A stretch of DNA of 64,000 nt from Henriciella sp. (GTDB lineage: Bacteria > Pseudomonadota > Alphaproteobacteria > Caulobacterales > Hyphomonadaceae): positions 1 to 64,000 of the forward strand of contig JABSQA010000004.1 in assembly GCA_013213825.1 (NCBI GenBank). The letters are read 5' to 3'. Below are positions 9,143-18,649 of the stretch, piece by piece. Position 1 is the first letter of the stretch; each line of letters starts with the position of its first letter. A program made the position numbers and the translations under genes. The notes beneath the pieces were generated by a model. It was given only the letters and a program-made list of their open reading frames with translations. It was not told where the DNA came from and ran no database searches.

Positions 9143-10146
9143 GTGAGTAGAGTGCAGCCGTTATTTTCCGTGCTGATTGTAAATTACAATGCAGGCGAAT
9201 TGCTTCAGAATGCATTGAATTCATTGAAAAATCAGACATTCAGAGATTTCGAAGTTCTTGTTGTGGACAATCATAGCGAGCGCAATCCGATTGGCGATCT
9301 CGACACAAATGGCATTCCGAATATTCGCGTTTTACGCGAAAAAACGAATCACGGATTCGCAAAGGGGAACAATCTCGCAGCGCAAGAAGCGACTGGAAAA
9401 TGGTTGGCTTTGCTAAATCCCGATGCCACGGCTGACCCCAATTGGCTGGCTGAAATCCACAAGGCGACAGAACGCCACCGCAATTGCCGCGTGTTTGCCT
9501 GCGGCCAAATCAATATGGATGAGCCGGAATTGCTCGACGGCGCGGGTGATGCCTATTTTGCGTTCGGAATTCCTTGGCGTGGAGGGTTTGAGCGACCGAT
9601 CTCGGAACTGCCAAATCGCGACAGCTTATGTTTCAGCCCATGTGGTGCGAGCGCTGTCTATGACCGGCAATTGTTTCTTGAGATTGGCGGATTTGATGAG
9701 CGCTTCTTCTGCTATTGCGAAGATGTCGATCTTGGGATGCGTTTGCAATTGAGCAATGAAAAATGCGTGTTCCTACCGGACGCCATCATTCATCATAAGG
9801 GTAGCGCGACCAGCGGACGGTACAGTCATTTCACAATGTATCATGGGTTCCGCAATCGCACCTGGGCTTACCTGAAAAACATGCCGCTTTCCGTGTTGAT
9901 CTTAACTTTGCCGGGACATCTTGCATTGATGCTTTACATCTATCTTCGCAATATGGGGCATGCCGATCTCAAGGGCATGCGCAAGGGCATGTGGCACGGC
10001 CTGAAGGACGGATGGTCCCTGCGCTGGCAAGATGAGTATACGGTCAAGCCCAACCGCGAAGCGATTTGGAATCTGGTGCGCTCAATGGCGTGGAATCCCG
10101 TGCGTCTATCGCAACGCGGTGTCCATGTCTGGGACTTGCGAACCGC

Positions 10147-10150
<4 letters not shown>
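9143..10150 (+). CDS. GT2 family glycosyltransferase (rhamnosyltransferase-like)
   Basis: A 335-residue GT-A enzyme. It has the N-terminal strand FSVLIVNYNAGELL, the VVDNHSERN turn, NHGFAKGNNLA and the NPDA metal-binding acidic segment near residue 95. The acceptor-region ED motif appears as CYCEDVDLGMRL near residue 200, with HHKGSATSGR after it. These features place it with the WbbL-like rhamnosyltransferases. A hydrophobic stretch near 255-275 may bind the membrane. I chose GTG at 9143 because AGGGAG lies six bases upstream; an in-frame TTG at 9128 is the alternative. The stop overlaps the end of the convergent galE remnant. Confidence 0.85.
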
Positions 10151-11157
<1,007 letters not shown>

Positions 11158-11229
11158 TTACTCAACCCGAGGCGTCTTTGCCCGAGATAGGCTTATCGCT
11201 CAAGGGCCATGCCAGAATTGGGGGTCTAA

Positions 11230-11403
11230 TCAGTCGTGTTTTTTGCCATCATGCTCGGATGACTGGCGGGTCTTGGCCTGCTTATCTTGAGCTTTTTGCG
11301 CCTTGCTTCGCCCGTGCTTGATGCGGTTCTCTTGCGCGCGCTGTTCTTTTTCAGCGCGCGCTTTGGCTTTGCGAAACTTGTTGAGATTGATCGGCTCGAC
11401 CAA
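11230..11403 (-). CDS. DUF4169 family small basic protein
   Basis: A 57-residue, highly charged protein starting (TTG)VEPINLNKFRKAKAR and ending EHDGKKHD. The NLNKFRKAK start and the Lys/Arg/Glu/Gln-rich helix match DUF4169, a family of unknown function found mainly in alphaproteobacteria. The TTG start lies two bases after the stop of the upstream gene, with GGAGAA in range, which indicates translational coupling. It is probably one long helix. DUF4169 genes commonly sit near fumC, as here. Confidence 0.8.
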   Translation of the reverse strand: MVEPINLNKFRKAKARAEKEQRAQENRIKHGRSKAQKAQDKQAKTRQSSEHDGKKHD

Positions 11404-11405
11404 AC

Positions 11406-11705
11406 CTATTCTCCGCGATGCGCGTTACGCCATTGTTCCATGGCGAGCGAAATCGCAAACGTCTCGCGATATTTCGGGCTGGAGGCTGGACGCGGTGCCT
11501 TGGCCGAGGTCAGCGCCATAATCTCCGCCAGCTTATTGTGCGCAGCACCGGCTTGCCCAGCACCGATATAGGCGTGCAGTTCGACCAGCGCGCTCGACAA
11601 AGGATCCTGGGCACGAATGACGAAATAGGGCTCGTCCTCCGCCAGACGGGGCATGACATCAAATTCAGATGGATTGGCTTTCGAGCCGACAGGGGCGGTG
11701 TTCAT
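11406..11705 (-). CDS. Conserved hypothetical protein, fumC/DUF4169 neighbourhood
   Basis: A 99-residue soluble protein that I do not recognise by name. It has a short unstructured N-terminus, a strand pair EPYFVIRAQDPLSS, and helices LVELHAYIGAGQAGAAHNKLAEIMALTS and TFAISLAMEQWRNAHRG. There is no signal peptide or membrane segment. It is coupled to the DUF4169 gene downstream. Position between fumC and DUF4169 suggests it belongs to the same conserved alphaproteobacterial neighbourhood, now separated from fumC by the toxin-antitoxin pair. Confidence 0.7.
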   Translation of the reverse strand: MNTAPVGSKANPSEFDVMPRLAEDEPYFVIRAQDPLSSALVELHAYIGAGQAGAAHNKLAEIMALTSAKAPRPASSPKYRETFAISLAMEQWRNAHRGE

Positions 11706-11771
11706 AGATAAATAGCTTTCTAATTAGCCTAAGTGATTCTCTCGCCCTAATAGCGTGATTTTTCGCACGCG

Positions 11772-12068
11772 TCAGTTCCCATAGAAGAGGCGCGAAAGGG
11801 CCCATTGAAAAACATAATCAATGTTGTGGAAGGATGTAATATACTCACCAAGGTCTGCTTCAGGGATTGCAGCCATGCGATAGGTTAAGACCATCCATGC
11901 TTGATCCTTGTACCGCAAAATCGGTGTCATCGGTGTAATTTCAGGCAGAGCATCTGCGTCGATCAAAGGCGCGACGATCACAAGGCTCGAGGTTTCCAAT
12001 CCTGGATATTGCAGGATGATGACAAAGTTCGTGTTGTCTTTAAGTCGATAGACACCGTACTGTTTCAT
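11772..12068 (-). CDS. ccdB: CcdB family toxin
   Basis: A 98-residue protein matching the F-plasmid CcdB gyrase poison over its length: MKQYGVYRLKDN at the start, the LVIVAPLIDADALPE strand, PILRYKDQAWMVLTYRMAAIPEADLGEYI, and a C-terminal helix ending in LFYGN. CcdB poisons DNA gyrase through its C-terminal residues (Trp-Gly-Ile in the F protein); here they read Tyr-Gly-Asn, so toxicity may differ. The ATG follows directly after the TAA of the antitoxin gene with no spacer, implying translational coupling. Family and partner are clear; activity is untested. Confidence 0.88.
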   Translation of the reverse strand: MKQYGVYRLKDNTNFVIILQYPGLETSSLVIVAPLIDADALPEITPMTPILRYKDQAWMVLTYRMAAIPEADLGEYITSFHNIDYVFQWALSRLFYGN

Positions 12069-12491
12069 TTAAAATGTGCGCAGGCCATCGGACCACAGCC
12101 CATTCTCTTCGATGTCTTTTCGATGAGCTGCGAACGCCTCCTTATTCTCTTCAATCCAAGCTTCAATACGCTTGCGTTTTACCGCTTCGGTTATGGCTTT
12201 GTCGGCAATTGCGTCCGGGTCTAATCCGAGTGCCTTGGCCTGTTCGCGCATCTCATTGTCAAACGGGACGGGATCTTCGCGAACCGCGCCATGGGTGTTA
12301 GCGACAACGCCTAACAGTTCTGCTGCCGTGACTCGGCCACGCGTCATTCGTTCGATCTGATTGGCCATTTCGGGCCGTGGGCGACGCGACCCGTTTTCAT
12401 AGGCCGTGACGGTAGAGATTCCGATCCCAAGCAAGTCGGCGACTTGCGCGACCGTCCAATTTTGTTGTTTGCGCCATGTTCGAAGCTTCAT
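12069..12491 (-). CDS. ccdA: XRE-CcdA hybrid antitoxin
   Basis: A 140-residue protein with two parts. Residues 1-60 form a Cro/CI-type helix-turn-helix (WTVAQVADLLGIGISTVTAYENGSRRPRPE). Residues from about 78 match the toxin-binding tail of CcdA (NEMREQAKALGLD, then RKRIEAWIEENKEAFAAHRKDIEENGLWSDGLRTF). Classical CcdA has a ribbon-helix-helix DNA-binding part, so here the DNA-binding module has been exchanged. It directly precedes ccdB (TAA then ATG). The start lies 8 bp downstream of a 21-bp palindrome and has no ribosome site, consistent with a leaderless, self-repressed transcript. Confidence 0.87.
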   Translation of the reverse strand: MKLRTWRKQQNWTVAQVADLLGIGISTVTAYENGSRRPRPEMANQIERMTRGRVTAAELLGVVANTHGAVREDPVPFDNEMREQAKALGLDPDAIADKAITEAVKRKRIEAWIEENKEAFAAHRKDIEENGLWSDGLRTF

Positions 12492-12492
12492 G

Positions 12493-12530
12493 CTACATGC
12501 ATACTACAAAATGTAGTATGCCGCAATCAA
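12493..12530 (-). promoter_or_regulatory. Promoter and palindromic operator of ccdAB
   Basis: On the minus strand, TTGATT (12525-12530) and TAGTAT (12501-12506) are spaced by 18 bp and resemble -35 and -10 elements. A perfect inverted repeat with arms CATACTACA and TGTAGTATG around AAA (12500-12520) covers the -10 box and spacer. Binding of the XRE domain there would block RNA polymerase. Transcription would begin near 12493, almost at the ATG (12491), so the message is probably leaderless. Confidence 0.6.
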
Positions 12531-12533
12531 TTG

Positions 12534-13940
12534 TCACCCCGGACCAATCATCTTCTCTGGCCGCACAATCGCGTCAAAATCATCGGCGGGGATGCCATCG
12601 GCAATCGCTTCTTCACGCAGAGTGGTACCATTCTTGTGCGCCATTTTGGCGATCTTGGCAGCGCGGTCATAGCCGTATTTTTCTTTCAACGGCGTGACCA
12701 GCATGAGCGAATTTTCCAAGCCCTTCTGGATATTGTCCAAGCGCGGCTCGATGCCGACCACGCAATTGTCGGTGAACGATACGGCGGCGTCCGCGAGCAA
12801 GCGGATGGACTGTAGCAAATTGTAGCTCATCATCGGATTGAAGACGTTCAGCTCGAAATGACCTTGGCTGCCAGCAAAGCCAATCGCAGCATTATTGCCG
12901 TGAATATGCGCGCATACTTGCGTCATCGCTTCACATTGGGTCGGGTTCACTTTGCCTGGCATGATCGAAGAGCCCGGCTCATTCTCTGGCAAAGCCAGTT
13001 CGCCCAGGCCAGAGCGCGGGCCAGACCCCAAGAACCGAATGTCATTGGCGATCTTGAAGCAGGACATGGCCGCCGTTGTGATCGCGCCATGGGCAAAAAC
13101 CATGGCGTCATGCGCCGACAGGGCCTCGAACTTATTTGGGGCCGTGACAAAGTTGAGGCCGGTGATTTGTGCGATTTTGTCGGCCACACCTTCAGCGAAC
13201 CCGACAGGTGTCGACAGGCCCGTGCCGACCGCCGTGCCGCCTTGCGCCAGTTCGAGCAGGGCGGGGAGCGATTGTTCAATCCGCTGAATGCCCATTTCGA
13301 CCATTTTCGTATAGCCGGAGAACTCTTGGCCGAGCGTCACAGGCGTCGCGTCTTGGGTATGCGTCCGACCGATCTTGATGATATCCGTCCAGGCTTGGGC
13401 CTTATCGTTCAAGGCATTGTGCAGCTTCTGCAATGCCGGCAAAAGACGATGCGTGATCTCTTCTGCCGCGGCGATGTGCATCGCGGTCGGGAATGTATCG
13501 TTTGAGCTTTGGCTCATATTGCAATGGTCATTGGGGTGAACAGGGCTTTTTGCGCCAATCTCACCGCCTTGGAGCTCAATCGCGCGATTGGCGATCACTT
13601 CATTGGTGTTCATGTTTGACTGCGTGCCGGAACCAGTTTGCCAAACAACAAGGGGGAAGTGCTCGTCCAGCTTGCCTTCAATCACCTCATTTGCGGCGGT
13701 GATAATGGACTCGCCCAGTTTTGCATCGAGTTTGCCGAGCGCCATATTGGTCTCAGCGGCGGCGCGTTTGACAATGCCGAGGGCGCGCACGAGCGGCAGC
13801 GGTTGTTGCTCCCAGCCAATCTTGAAATTGCCTAAAGAGCGCTGTGCCTGAGCGCCCCAATACTTGTTTCCAGGGACTTCGACATTGCCCATCGTGTCGG
13901 ATTCGATCCGGGGGGTGGCGTCGTTTCCAAGTGTGCCCAT
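12534..13940 (-). CDS. fumC: Class II fumarate hydratase
   Basis: Interconverts fumarate and malate in the TCA cycle as an iron-free homotetramer. The 468-residue protein shows [51 protein letters not shown] and the superfamily signature [16 protein letters not shown] chose ATG at 13940, with GGAG eight bases upstream; an in-frame start at 13967 would add nine residues. Its length equals the E. coli enzyme (467). The toxin-antitoxin pair lies immediately downstream, with its promoter region between 12492 and 12533. Confidence 0.97.
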   Translation of the reverse strand: MGTLGNDATPRIESDTMGNVEVPGNKYWGAQAQRSLGNFKIGWEQQPLPLVRALGIVKRAAAETNMALGKLDAKLGESIITAANEVIEGKLDEHFPLVVWQTGSGTQSNMNTNEVIANRAIELQGGEIGAKSPVHPNDHCNMSQSSNDTFPTAMHIAAAEEITHRLLPALQKLHNALNDKAQAWTDIIKIGRTHTQDATPVTLGQEFSGYTKMVEMGIQRIEQSLPALLELAQGGTAVGTGLSTPVGFAEGVADKIAQITGLNFVTAPNKFEALSAHDAMVFAHGAITTAAMSCFKIANDIRFLGSGPRSGLGELALPENEPGSSIMPGKVNPTQCEAMTQVCAHIHGNNAAIGFAGSQGHFELNVFNPMMSYNLLQSIRLLADAAVSFTDNCVVGIEPRLDNIQKGLENSLMLVTPLKEKYGYDRAAKIAKMAHKNGTTLREEAIADGIPADDFDAIVRPEKMIGPG

Positions 13941-14028
13941 GTCGCTGTCTCCATCCTCGCCGCGCAATTAGAAAGCCGCGAGGTAGCACGCCGCGCCAAA
14001 TGCGCAAGCGACAAGGGTACGCAGGGGG

Positions 14029-14481
14029 CTAGTTTGTAGCGGGTGCGGAGGCTTGTAGCGCTTCAGGGGCAAGCGACCATACCTGAGTCTGACAAATCGG
14101 ACCAATGCAGCCTTTGACCTGCAACCGGCCATCATTCAGACGCTTCAAGCGCGACGCATAGGACTTGTCATTCTCTGGATCATAAATGGTCCCGCCGCGC
14201 CAATCTTTGCGGCGCTTATCAAAGCCTTGCAGCATGAGCAGGCCGAGGACGGGCTCGCCCGCTTGCGTGAGCGCGGTTTCCGGCGTCATGCCGGGTTCCA
14301 TGGCCTCAGGATCGATCCAGGAGACCCGGCCGCAAGGGCTGCCATCCCCGCAATCTTCAATGGTGACCGTCGATGTGCCAGCTTGCGTTAAGAAGGTCCC
14401 AAAGACATCATGGCCATCTTGTGCCTGTGCACTTAACGAAAACAGGGCCGCACTTGCAGCCAATCCCATCCACTTCAACAT
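14029..14481 (-). CDS. DUF2147 family secreted protein
   Basis: A 150-residue protein with a signal peptide (MLKWMGLAASAALFSLSAQAQ, cleavage after AQA). The mature part has the DUF2147 pattern: DVFGTFLTQAGTSTVTIEDCGDGSPCGRVSWID, then GLLMLQGFDKRRKDWRGGTIYDPENDKSYASRLKRL and a closing LQVKGCIGPICQTQVW. Four or five cysteines suggest periplasmic disulfides. The family has a small lipocalin-like beta-barrel appearance and no established function. It stands alone downstream of nothing co-directional within 90 bp, so it is probably monocistronic. Confidence 0.85.
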   Translation of the reverse strand: MLKWMGLAASAALFSLSAQAQDGHDVFGTFLTQAGTSTVTIEDCGDGSPCGRVSWIDPEAMEPGMTPETALTQAGEPVLGLLMLQGFDKRRKDWRGGTIYDPENDKSYASRLKRLNDGRLQVKGCIGPICQTQVWSLAPEALQASAPATN

Positions 14482-14579
14482 CTGTGTCTCCTCGGGTTAT
14501 CCCATCTGACTAAGATTATGACGCGCTGTGACAGATTTTCCACCTTCACAGACATTAATCCTCGTTTACCTTTGTAGAG

Positions 14580-14993
14580 ATGATTCACATGGTGAAACTT
14601 TGCGTAGGGGCCGATGATGCCTCGGACATTGCGCGCTGGCAGGCGCGGCTGATGCAATCCTCGTCATTGCCGTATCACCATACCCGTATGGTGCCGAAGC
14701 GCGGCGGGGAGTTGAGCAATGGCGGTTCGATCTATTGGGTCACCAAAGGCATTATCCTGGTGCGTCAGCGTATTTTGGATGTCAAAGAAATTACTGATCG
14801 TGGCGGTCGCAAAGCCTGCGAATTGGTCTTCGATCCGGAGCTGATCGCTGTCGAGCCGACGCCGAAGCGCGCGTTTCAAGGGTGGCGATATCTGAAGCCA
14901 GAAGACGCGCCGCCAGACCTGAAGCAAGGGTCAGGCACAATCGAAATGCCTGCGAATTTACGCGCTGAATTGCGCGAAGCGATGGTTTGGTAA
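14580..14993 (+). CDS. DUF1489 family protein
   Basis: A 137-residue cytoplasmic protein beginning MIHMVKLCVGADDASDIARWQ, with the pattern of DUF1489: HHTRMVPKRGGELSNGGSIYWVTKGIILVRQRILDV, FDPELIAVEPTPKRAFQGWRYL and DLREAM-like helix at the end. The family is widespread in alphaproteobacteria and has no known function. A second in-frame ATG at 14589 is possible; the first matches the family's usual MIHLVKLCVG start. It runs convergently into the gene ending at 14998, leaving only a few bases between. Confidence 0.85.
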   Translation: MIHMVKLCVGADDASDIARWQARLMQSSSLPYHHTRMVPKRGGELSNGGSIYWVTKGIILVRQRILDVKEITDRGGRKACELVFDPELIAVEPTPKRAFQGWRYLKPEDAPPDLKQGSGTIEMPANLRAELREAMVW

Positions 14994-14997
14994 GTCT

Positions 14998-15486
14998 CTA
15001 TCGCAGAGCTTGAAGCGCCATGTCCGCATCTGCAGCGCAAGAATTGGCGGATGTATGCACGCCAACGGCGCGCGCGGGCGCCCGGCGTTGAGCGGCAATG
15101 GCGACAATTTCGGCGTCCGCAAACATCTCCGCCAATCGCCGCAAACTCTCGCGTTGCTCGACTTGGTTTGTCGGCGCTTCAAGTTCGATCAATTGCGTTT
15201 CTGATTCAGAGGCCATGCCGCGGAAAATACAGCCAAGATCACCAGGTCCATTCGAATGATCGATCCAGCGGGCCAAATCCGCCGAGGTTCGGCCGAACCG
15301 GTAAACGTCCAATGCAAATGTGTCGGAAATCTGGGCCGCTTCGCCCATATCGACCGAAGCGATCAGGCTCGACGTTTCCGCCGATAGACGTACCGCTTCG
15401 ACGCCCCATTGGCGGGCAAGCTCGGTGCTCGCTTCCGCGGATAAGGGCGCGGCGATTAAGCATAAGCAGGCCAGAAAACGTTTCAT
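14998..15486 (-). CDS. Hypothetical secreted protein
   Basis: A 162-residue protein with a cleavable signal peptide (MKRFLACLCLIAAPLSAEA). The mature part is mostly helical, with several Ala/Glu-rich heptad-like stretches (LARQWGVEAVRLSAETSSLIASV, QVEQRESLRRLAEMFADAEIVAIAAQ) and two cysteines that could pair. I do not recognise a family. An in-frame TTG at 15507 is an alternative start, but the ATG at 15486 puts the signal peptide at the N-terminus. No partner is evident from the neighbours. Confidence 0.65.
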   Translation of the reverse strand: MKRFLACLCLIAAPLSAEASTELARQWGVEAVRLSAETSSLIASVDMGEAAQISDTFALDVYRFGRTSADLARWIDHSNGPGDLGCIFRGMASESETQLIELEAPTNQVEQRESLRRLAEMFADAEIVAIAAQRRAPARAVGVHTSANSCAADADMALQALR

Positions 15487-15549
15487 GATGGCAGATTTCC
15501 ACTTCAAACTTGCTGATTCTCCAGCAAGCGGCGTGCCATCTCAGAGCGT

Positions 15550-16287
15550 TTACTTTTTCATAAAGGCATTGATCCGGTCATGCATATCGGGCCCGACGCC
15601 TTCATTCTCAGTGATTTCCCACTGTAAACCAGCATCCATCGGATCGGAAGCAGTCGCTTCCAAGAGGCGTTTATTGGCGGCGTGAGAGAAGCTTGAATTG
15701 GCGAGAATGTTTTGCGCAAAGGCGCGCAGTTCGTCTTCAAACTTGGCCTCTTCGAACACAGCTTCGCACAGACCCATTTCCAAGGCAGCATCGGCGCGAA
15801 CGGTTTCTGCGGTGAACATTAATCGTTTCGCTGTGGCTGTGCCGATGCGGCGCGGCAGGCGCTGGCTCATGCCCCAAATCGGGGTCAGCGCCCATTTCGC
15901 ATGCGTGTCCGCGAACTTGGCCGTGTCTGCCGCCAGGATGAAGTCTGCGGCTAAAGCGACTTCCAGGGCGCCCGTATAACAATGGCCATGCACGCCAGCG
16001 ATGACCGGTTTTGGGAGCTTTTCCATCAAACGCAGCGTTTCTGAATGCCAGCCGCGCGAAGGAACGTCTTCGCCTTCAGCAATGTCAGCAAGATCATGAC
16101 CGGCAGAAAAGCATTTGCCGGCGCCTCTTAGGATGACGCATCCAATGGACTCATCCTTACGCAAATCGATCACGTGCTGGCGGAGCTGTTTGAACATGCC
16201 GACCGTCAGTGCATTGAGTTTGTCAGGCCGATTGAGCGTGAGCCAACTCAATCCGTTTTCGTCTTGCCGTGTGACCAGATCGCTCAT
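15550..16287 (-). CDS. Enoyl-CoA hydratase/isomerase family protein
   Basis: A 245-residue crotonase-fold protein. LNRPDKLNALT (residues 18-28) and CFSAGHDLADI (59-69) form the CoA and oxyanion-hole segments. GHCYTGALEVALAADFILAA (111-120) carries Glu109 at the position of the first catalytic glutamate of crotonase. The second catalytic glutamate (usually in a QPE motif) is replaced here by DTHAKWAL, so His129 or a neighbour occupies that site. The protein may therefore catalyse another crotonase-type reaction (isomerase, thioesterase or lyase). It is divergent from the GST gene at 16444. Confidence 0.85.
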   Translation of the reverse strand: MSDLVTRQDENGLSWLTLNRPDKLNALTVGMFKQLRQHVIDLRKDESIGCVILRGAGKCFSAGHDLADIAEGEDVPSRGWHSETLRLMEKLPKPVIAGVHGHCYTGALEVALAADFILAADTAKFADTHAKWALTPIWGMSQRLPRRIGTATAKRLMFTAETVRADAALEMGLCEAVFEEAKFEDELRAFAQNILANSSFSHAANKRLLEATASDPMDAGLQWEITENEGVGPDMHDRINAFMKK

Positions 16288-16443
16288 CGTTTCGGTCTCC
16301 CATTTGAATGTCTGTATAGACCAGGAAAGGCCTCTCCCAGTGTTCGCATAGACCCTATTCCAATTCTGGGTCTAGGCTTTCGCGAGGGGAGCTTCTTATG
16401 TATCCGTGGACAAACTTGCGCAGGAACCAAAAAGGAGCGCCCC

Positions 16444-17322
16444 TTGGCTGATAATGAATACACGCCCCCAAAGGTCTGGACCTGGGACCAAGAAAGCGGC
16501 GGCCGCTTTGCCAATATCAATCGACCGATCGCCGGACCGACACATGACAAAGAGCTTAAGGTCGGCAAACATCCCCTTCAGCTATATTCCTTAGCGACTC
16601 CGAACGGCGTTAAAGTCACGATCATGCTCGAAGAGCTGCTGGCGGCTGGTCATTCCGGAGCAGAGTATGATGCTTGGCTGATCAATGTTGGCGAAGGCGA
16701 CCAATTCGGGTCGGGCTATGTTGAGATCAATCCAAACTCCAAAATTCCCGTCATGGCCGATCATACGACCGATCCCGTGACCCGTGTGTTCGAGAGCGCC
16801 TCTATCCTGACCTATCTCTCAGAAAAGTTTGACGGGGCCTTTATGCCGAAAGATCATAAAGGCCGGACGGAAGCGATGAATTGGTTGTTCTGGCAAATGG
16901 GCTCAGCGCCATATCTGGGCGGTGGTTTTGGACACTTCTATGCTTATGCGCCTTATAAGATGGAATATCCGATCAATCGGTTTGCTATGGAAGTGAAACG
17001 CCAAATGGATGTGCTCGATCGCCATCTGGCCGACAATGAATATATGGCGGGCAGTGAGTATTCGATTGCTGATATGGCGATCATGCCCTGGTACGGCTCG
17101 TTGGCCAAAGGCGTCCTTTATGAAGCCGCCGAGTTCCTTTCCGTGCACGAATACAAACATGTGAACCGCTGGACCGATCAATTGATGGACCGGCCTGCGG
17201 TTCAACGTGGGCGGATGGTCAACCGCGTCTGGGGAGAGCTATCGAGCCAGTTGCCTGAGCGCCATGATGCCAGCGACTTTGAGTTGCGCACCATGGACAA
17301 AATTCAGGCGGAAGACAGCTAG
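16444..17322 (+). CDS. yghU: YghU-type glutathione S-transferase (disulfide-bond oxidoreductase)
   Basis: A 292-residue protein closely resembling E. coli YghU: ADNEYTPPKVWTWD at the N-terminus, GKHPLQLYSLATPNGVKVTIMLEELL, NPNSKIPVM, FESASILTYL, MNWLFWQMGSAPYLGGGFGHFYAYAP and the tail ERHDASDFE. The family binds two glutathione molecules and reduces disulfides and some peroxides. The start is TTG at 16444, supported by GGAG six bases upstream and by alignment with YghU. The open frame continues upstream to 16174, but that part overlaps the divergent gene and does not resemble YghU. Confidence 0.93.
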   Translation: MADNEYTPPKVWTWDQESGGRFANINRPIAGPTHDKELKVGKHPLQLYSLATPNGVKVTIMLEELLAAGHSGAEYDAWLINVGEGDQFGSGYVEINPNSKIPVMADHTTDPVTRVFESASILTYLSEKFDGAFMPKDHKGRTEAMNWLFWQMGSAPYLGGGFGHFYAYAPYKMEYPINRFAMEVKRQMDVLDRHLADNEYMAGSEYSIADMAIMPWYGSLAKGVLYEAAEFLSVHEYKHVNRWTDQLMDRPAVQRGRMVNRVWGELSSQLPERHDASDFELRTMDKIQAEDS

Positions 17323-17325
17323 GAC

Positions 17326-18561
17326 TTAAAGCAGGTCGCCGCCCGCGGCGGCGGCCGTTGTGCCATCCTTCTTATAGGCGCGGATGACATTCTTCCCGGT
17401 TATCCACTTATGAACCTCGTCCGGCCCATCGACTAGGCGTTGCGACCGGATATGTGTATACCAAGCTGCCAGTGGCGTATCGGTGGAATAGCCTAAGGCA
17501 CCGTGCAGCTGGATGGCAGTATCGACGACTTTGTGAACCATGTTGGCGAGGAAGACTTTGGCAATGCCATTCTCTTGGCGGATATCGAGCCCATTCTCTG
17601 CTTTATAAGCGATATGCATAAGCATGAGACGGGCGATGTAGAGCTGGCTCGCACATTCGGCGAGCATGAATTGGACGCCCTGGCGGTCTTCCAAGCCTTT
17701 GCCGAATGTTGAGCGCTGCGTGACATGCGCCGTTGCGAGATCGAGCGCGCGTTGGGCCATGGCAACATTGTGCATGCCGTGTCGGAGCCGCCCATAGGCG
17801 AGGCGATGCTGTCCCATGGCAAAGCCTTGACCTTCGCCGCCGAGCAAATTCTCTTCAGGGACGACCAGATCTTCGATCGCAATCTCACAATGCGCCGCGC
17901 CCATGGCCTCTTGATAGTCGCGATGGATGGCCATGGTCGGGATGTTGCGGATGATCCGATATCCGGGATTCGGGAGTTCTACGATAAAGGTTGAGAATTG
18001 CTGGTGCCTTGGCGCCTCTGGATTGGTCTTGGCCATAACCACAGCAATGTCTGCGACATTGGCGGAAGATGAGTACCATTTCTCGCCATTCAGAACGTAA
18101 TTGCCTTTGCCATCTTTTTCCGCGCGCGTTTGCATGCCGGTCGCATCCGCGCCGGCGGCTTTCTCCGTCATCGAATAGCAAATGCGCTTTTCGCCATTTA
18201 GCAGCGGCTTCAGGAATTTCTCTTTCTGAAAATCCGTGCCGTGCGCCAGCAGTGTGAGCATGGTCGCATCGTCAGGCCCCTGGCTATTCATGGACAGCGC
18301 GCCGAGATGGCTTTGTCCCAATTCCATTTGCACGAGCGCATTGGCGAGCGGGCCAAGCCCCATGCCGCCATGCTCTTTTGGAATGAAAGGCAACCACAGG
18401 CCTTGGCCCCGCGCTTTGGTCCGCAAATCGCTGAGAACCGAGTCTAAAGCTTCACCATTTTGGAGGCGTTTTTCAGCAGGAATGCACTCATCTTGCACCC
18501 ATTGGCGAACGCGTGCGCGGACCTCTTTCGCGTCGTCCGGAATTACAAAATCAATCGCCAT
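17326..18561 (-). CDS. Acyl-CoA dehydrogenase family protein
   Basis: A 411-residue FAD enzyme that introduces an alpha-beta double bond into acyl-CoA. It has the ACAD layout: N-terminal helices, CYSMTEKAAGADATGMQTRAEKDG in the FAD-binding middle domain, YSSSANVADIAVVM, then the C-terminal bundle with RQGVQFMLAECASQL and QLHGALGYSTDTPLA (a variant of the family QxHGGxGY). ATG at 18561 follows a strong CAGGAGGAAAAG site; an upstream in-frame start would not be needed. Its stop lies 4 bp from the convergent YghU stop. The substrate cannot be told. Confidence 0.93.
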   Translation of the reverse strand: MAIDFVIPDDAKEVRARVRQWVQDECIPAEKRLQNGEALDSVLSDLRTKARGQGLWLPFIPKEHGGMGLGPLANALVQMELGQSHLGALSMNSQGPDDATMLTLLAHGTDFQKEKFLKPLLNGEKRICYSMTEKAAGADATGMQTRAEKDGKGNYVLNGEKWYSSSANVADIAVVMAKTNPEAPRHQQFSTFIVELPNPGYRIIRNIPTMAIHRDYQEAMGAAHCEIAIEDLVVPEENLLGGEGQGFAMGQHRLAYGRLRHGMHNVAMAQRALDLATAHVTQRSTFGKGLEDRQGVQFMLAECASQLYIARLMLMHIAYKAENGLDIRQENGIAKVFLANMVHKVVDTAIQLHGALGYSTDTPLAAWYTHIRSQRLVDGPDEVHKWITGKNVIRAYKKDGTTAAAAGGDLL

Positions 18562-18649
18562 CTTTTCCTCCTGATTGTCTTCTTGGGCGTATAAAACCCA
18601 AAAGGCGCGTGAGAGAAAACCTATACCCCAGCGGAAGCAGCTTTGAACC

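Noticed and set aside
16174-16443. N-terminal extension of the YghU-like frame.
   Set aside because: Homology to YghU starts at 16444, where a good ribosome site precedes a TTG start.
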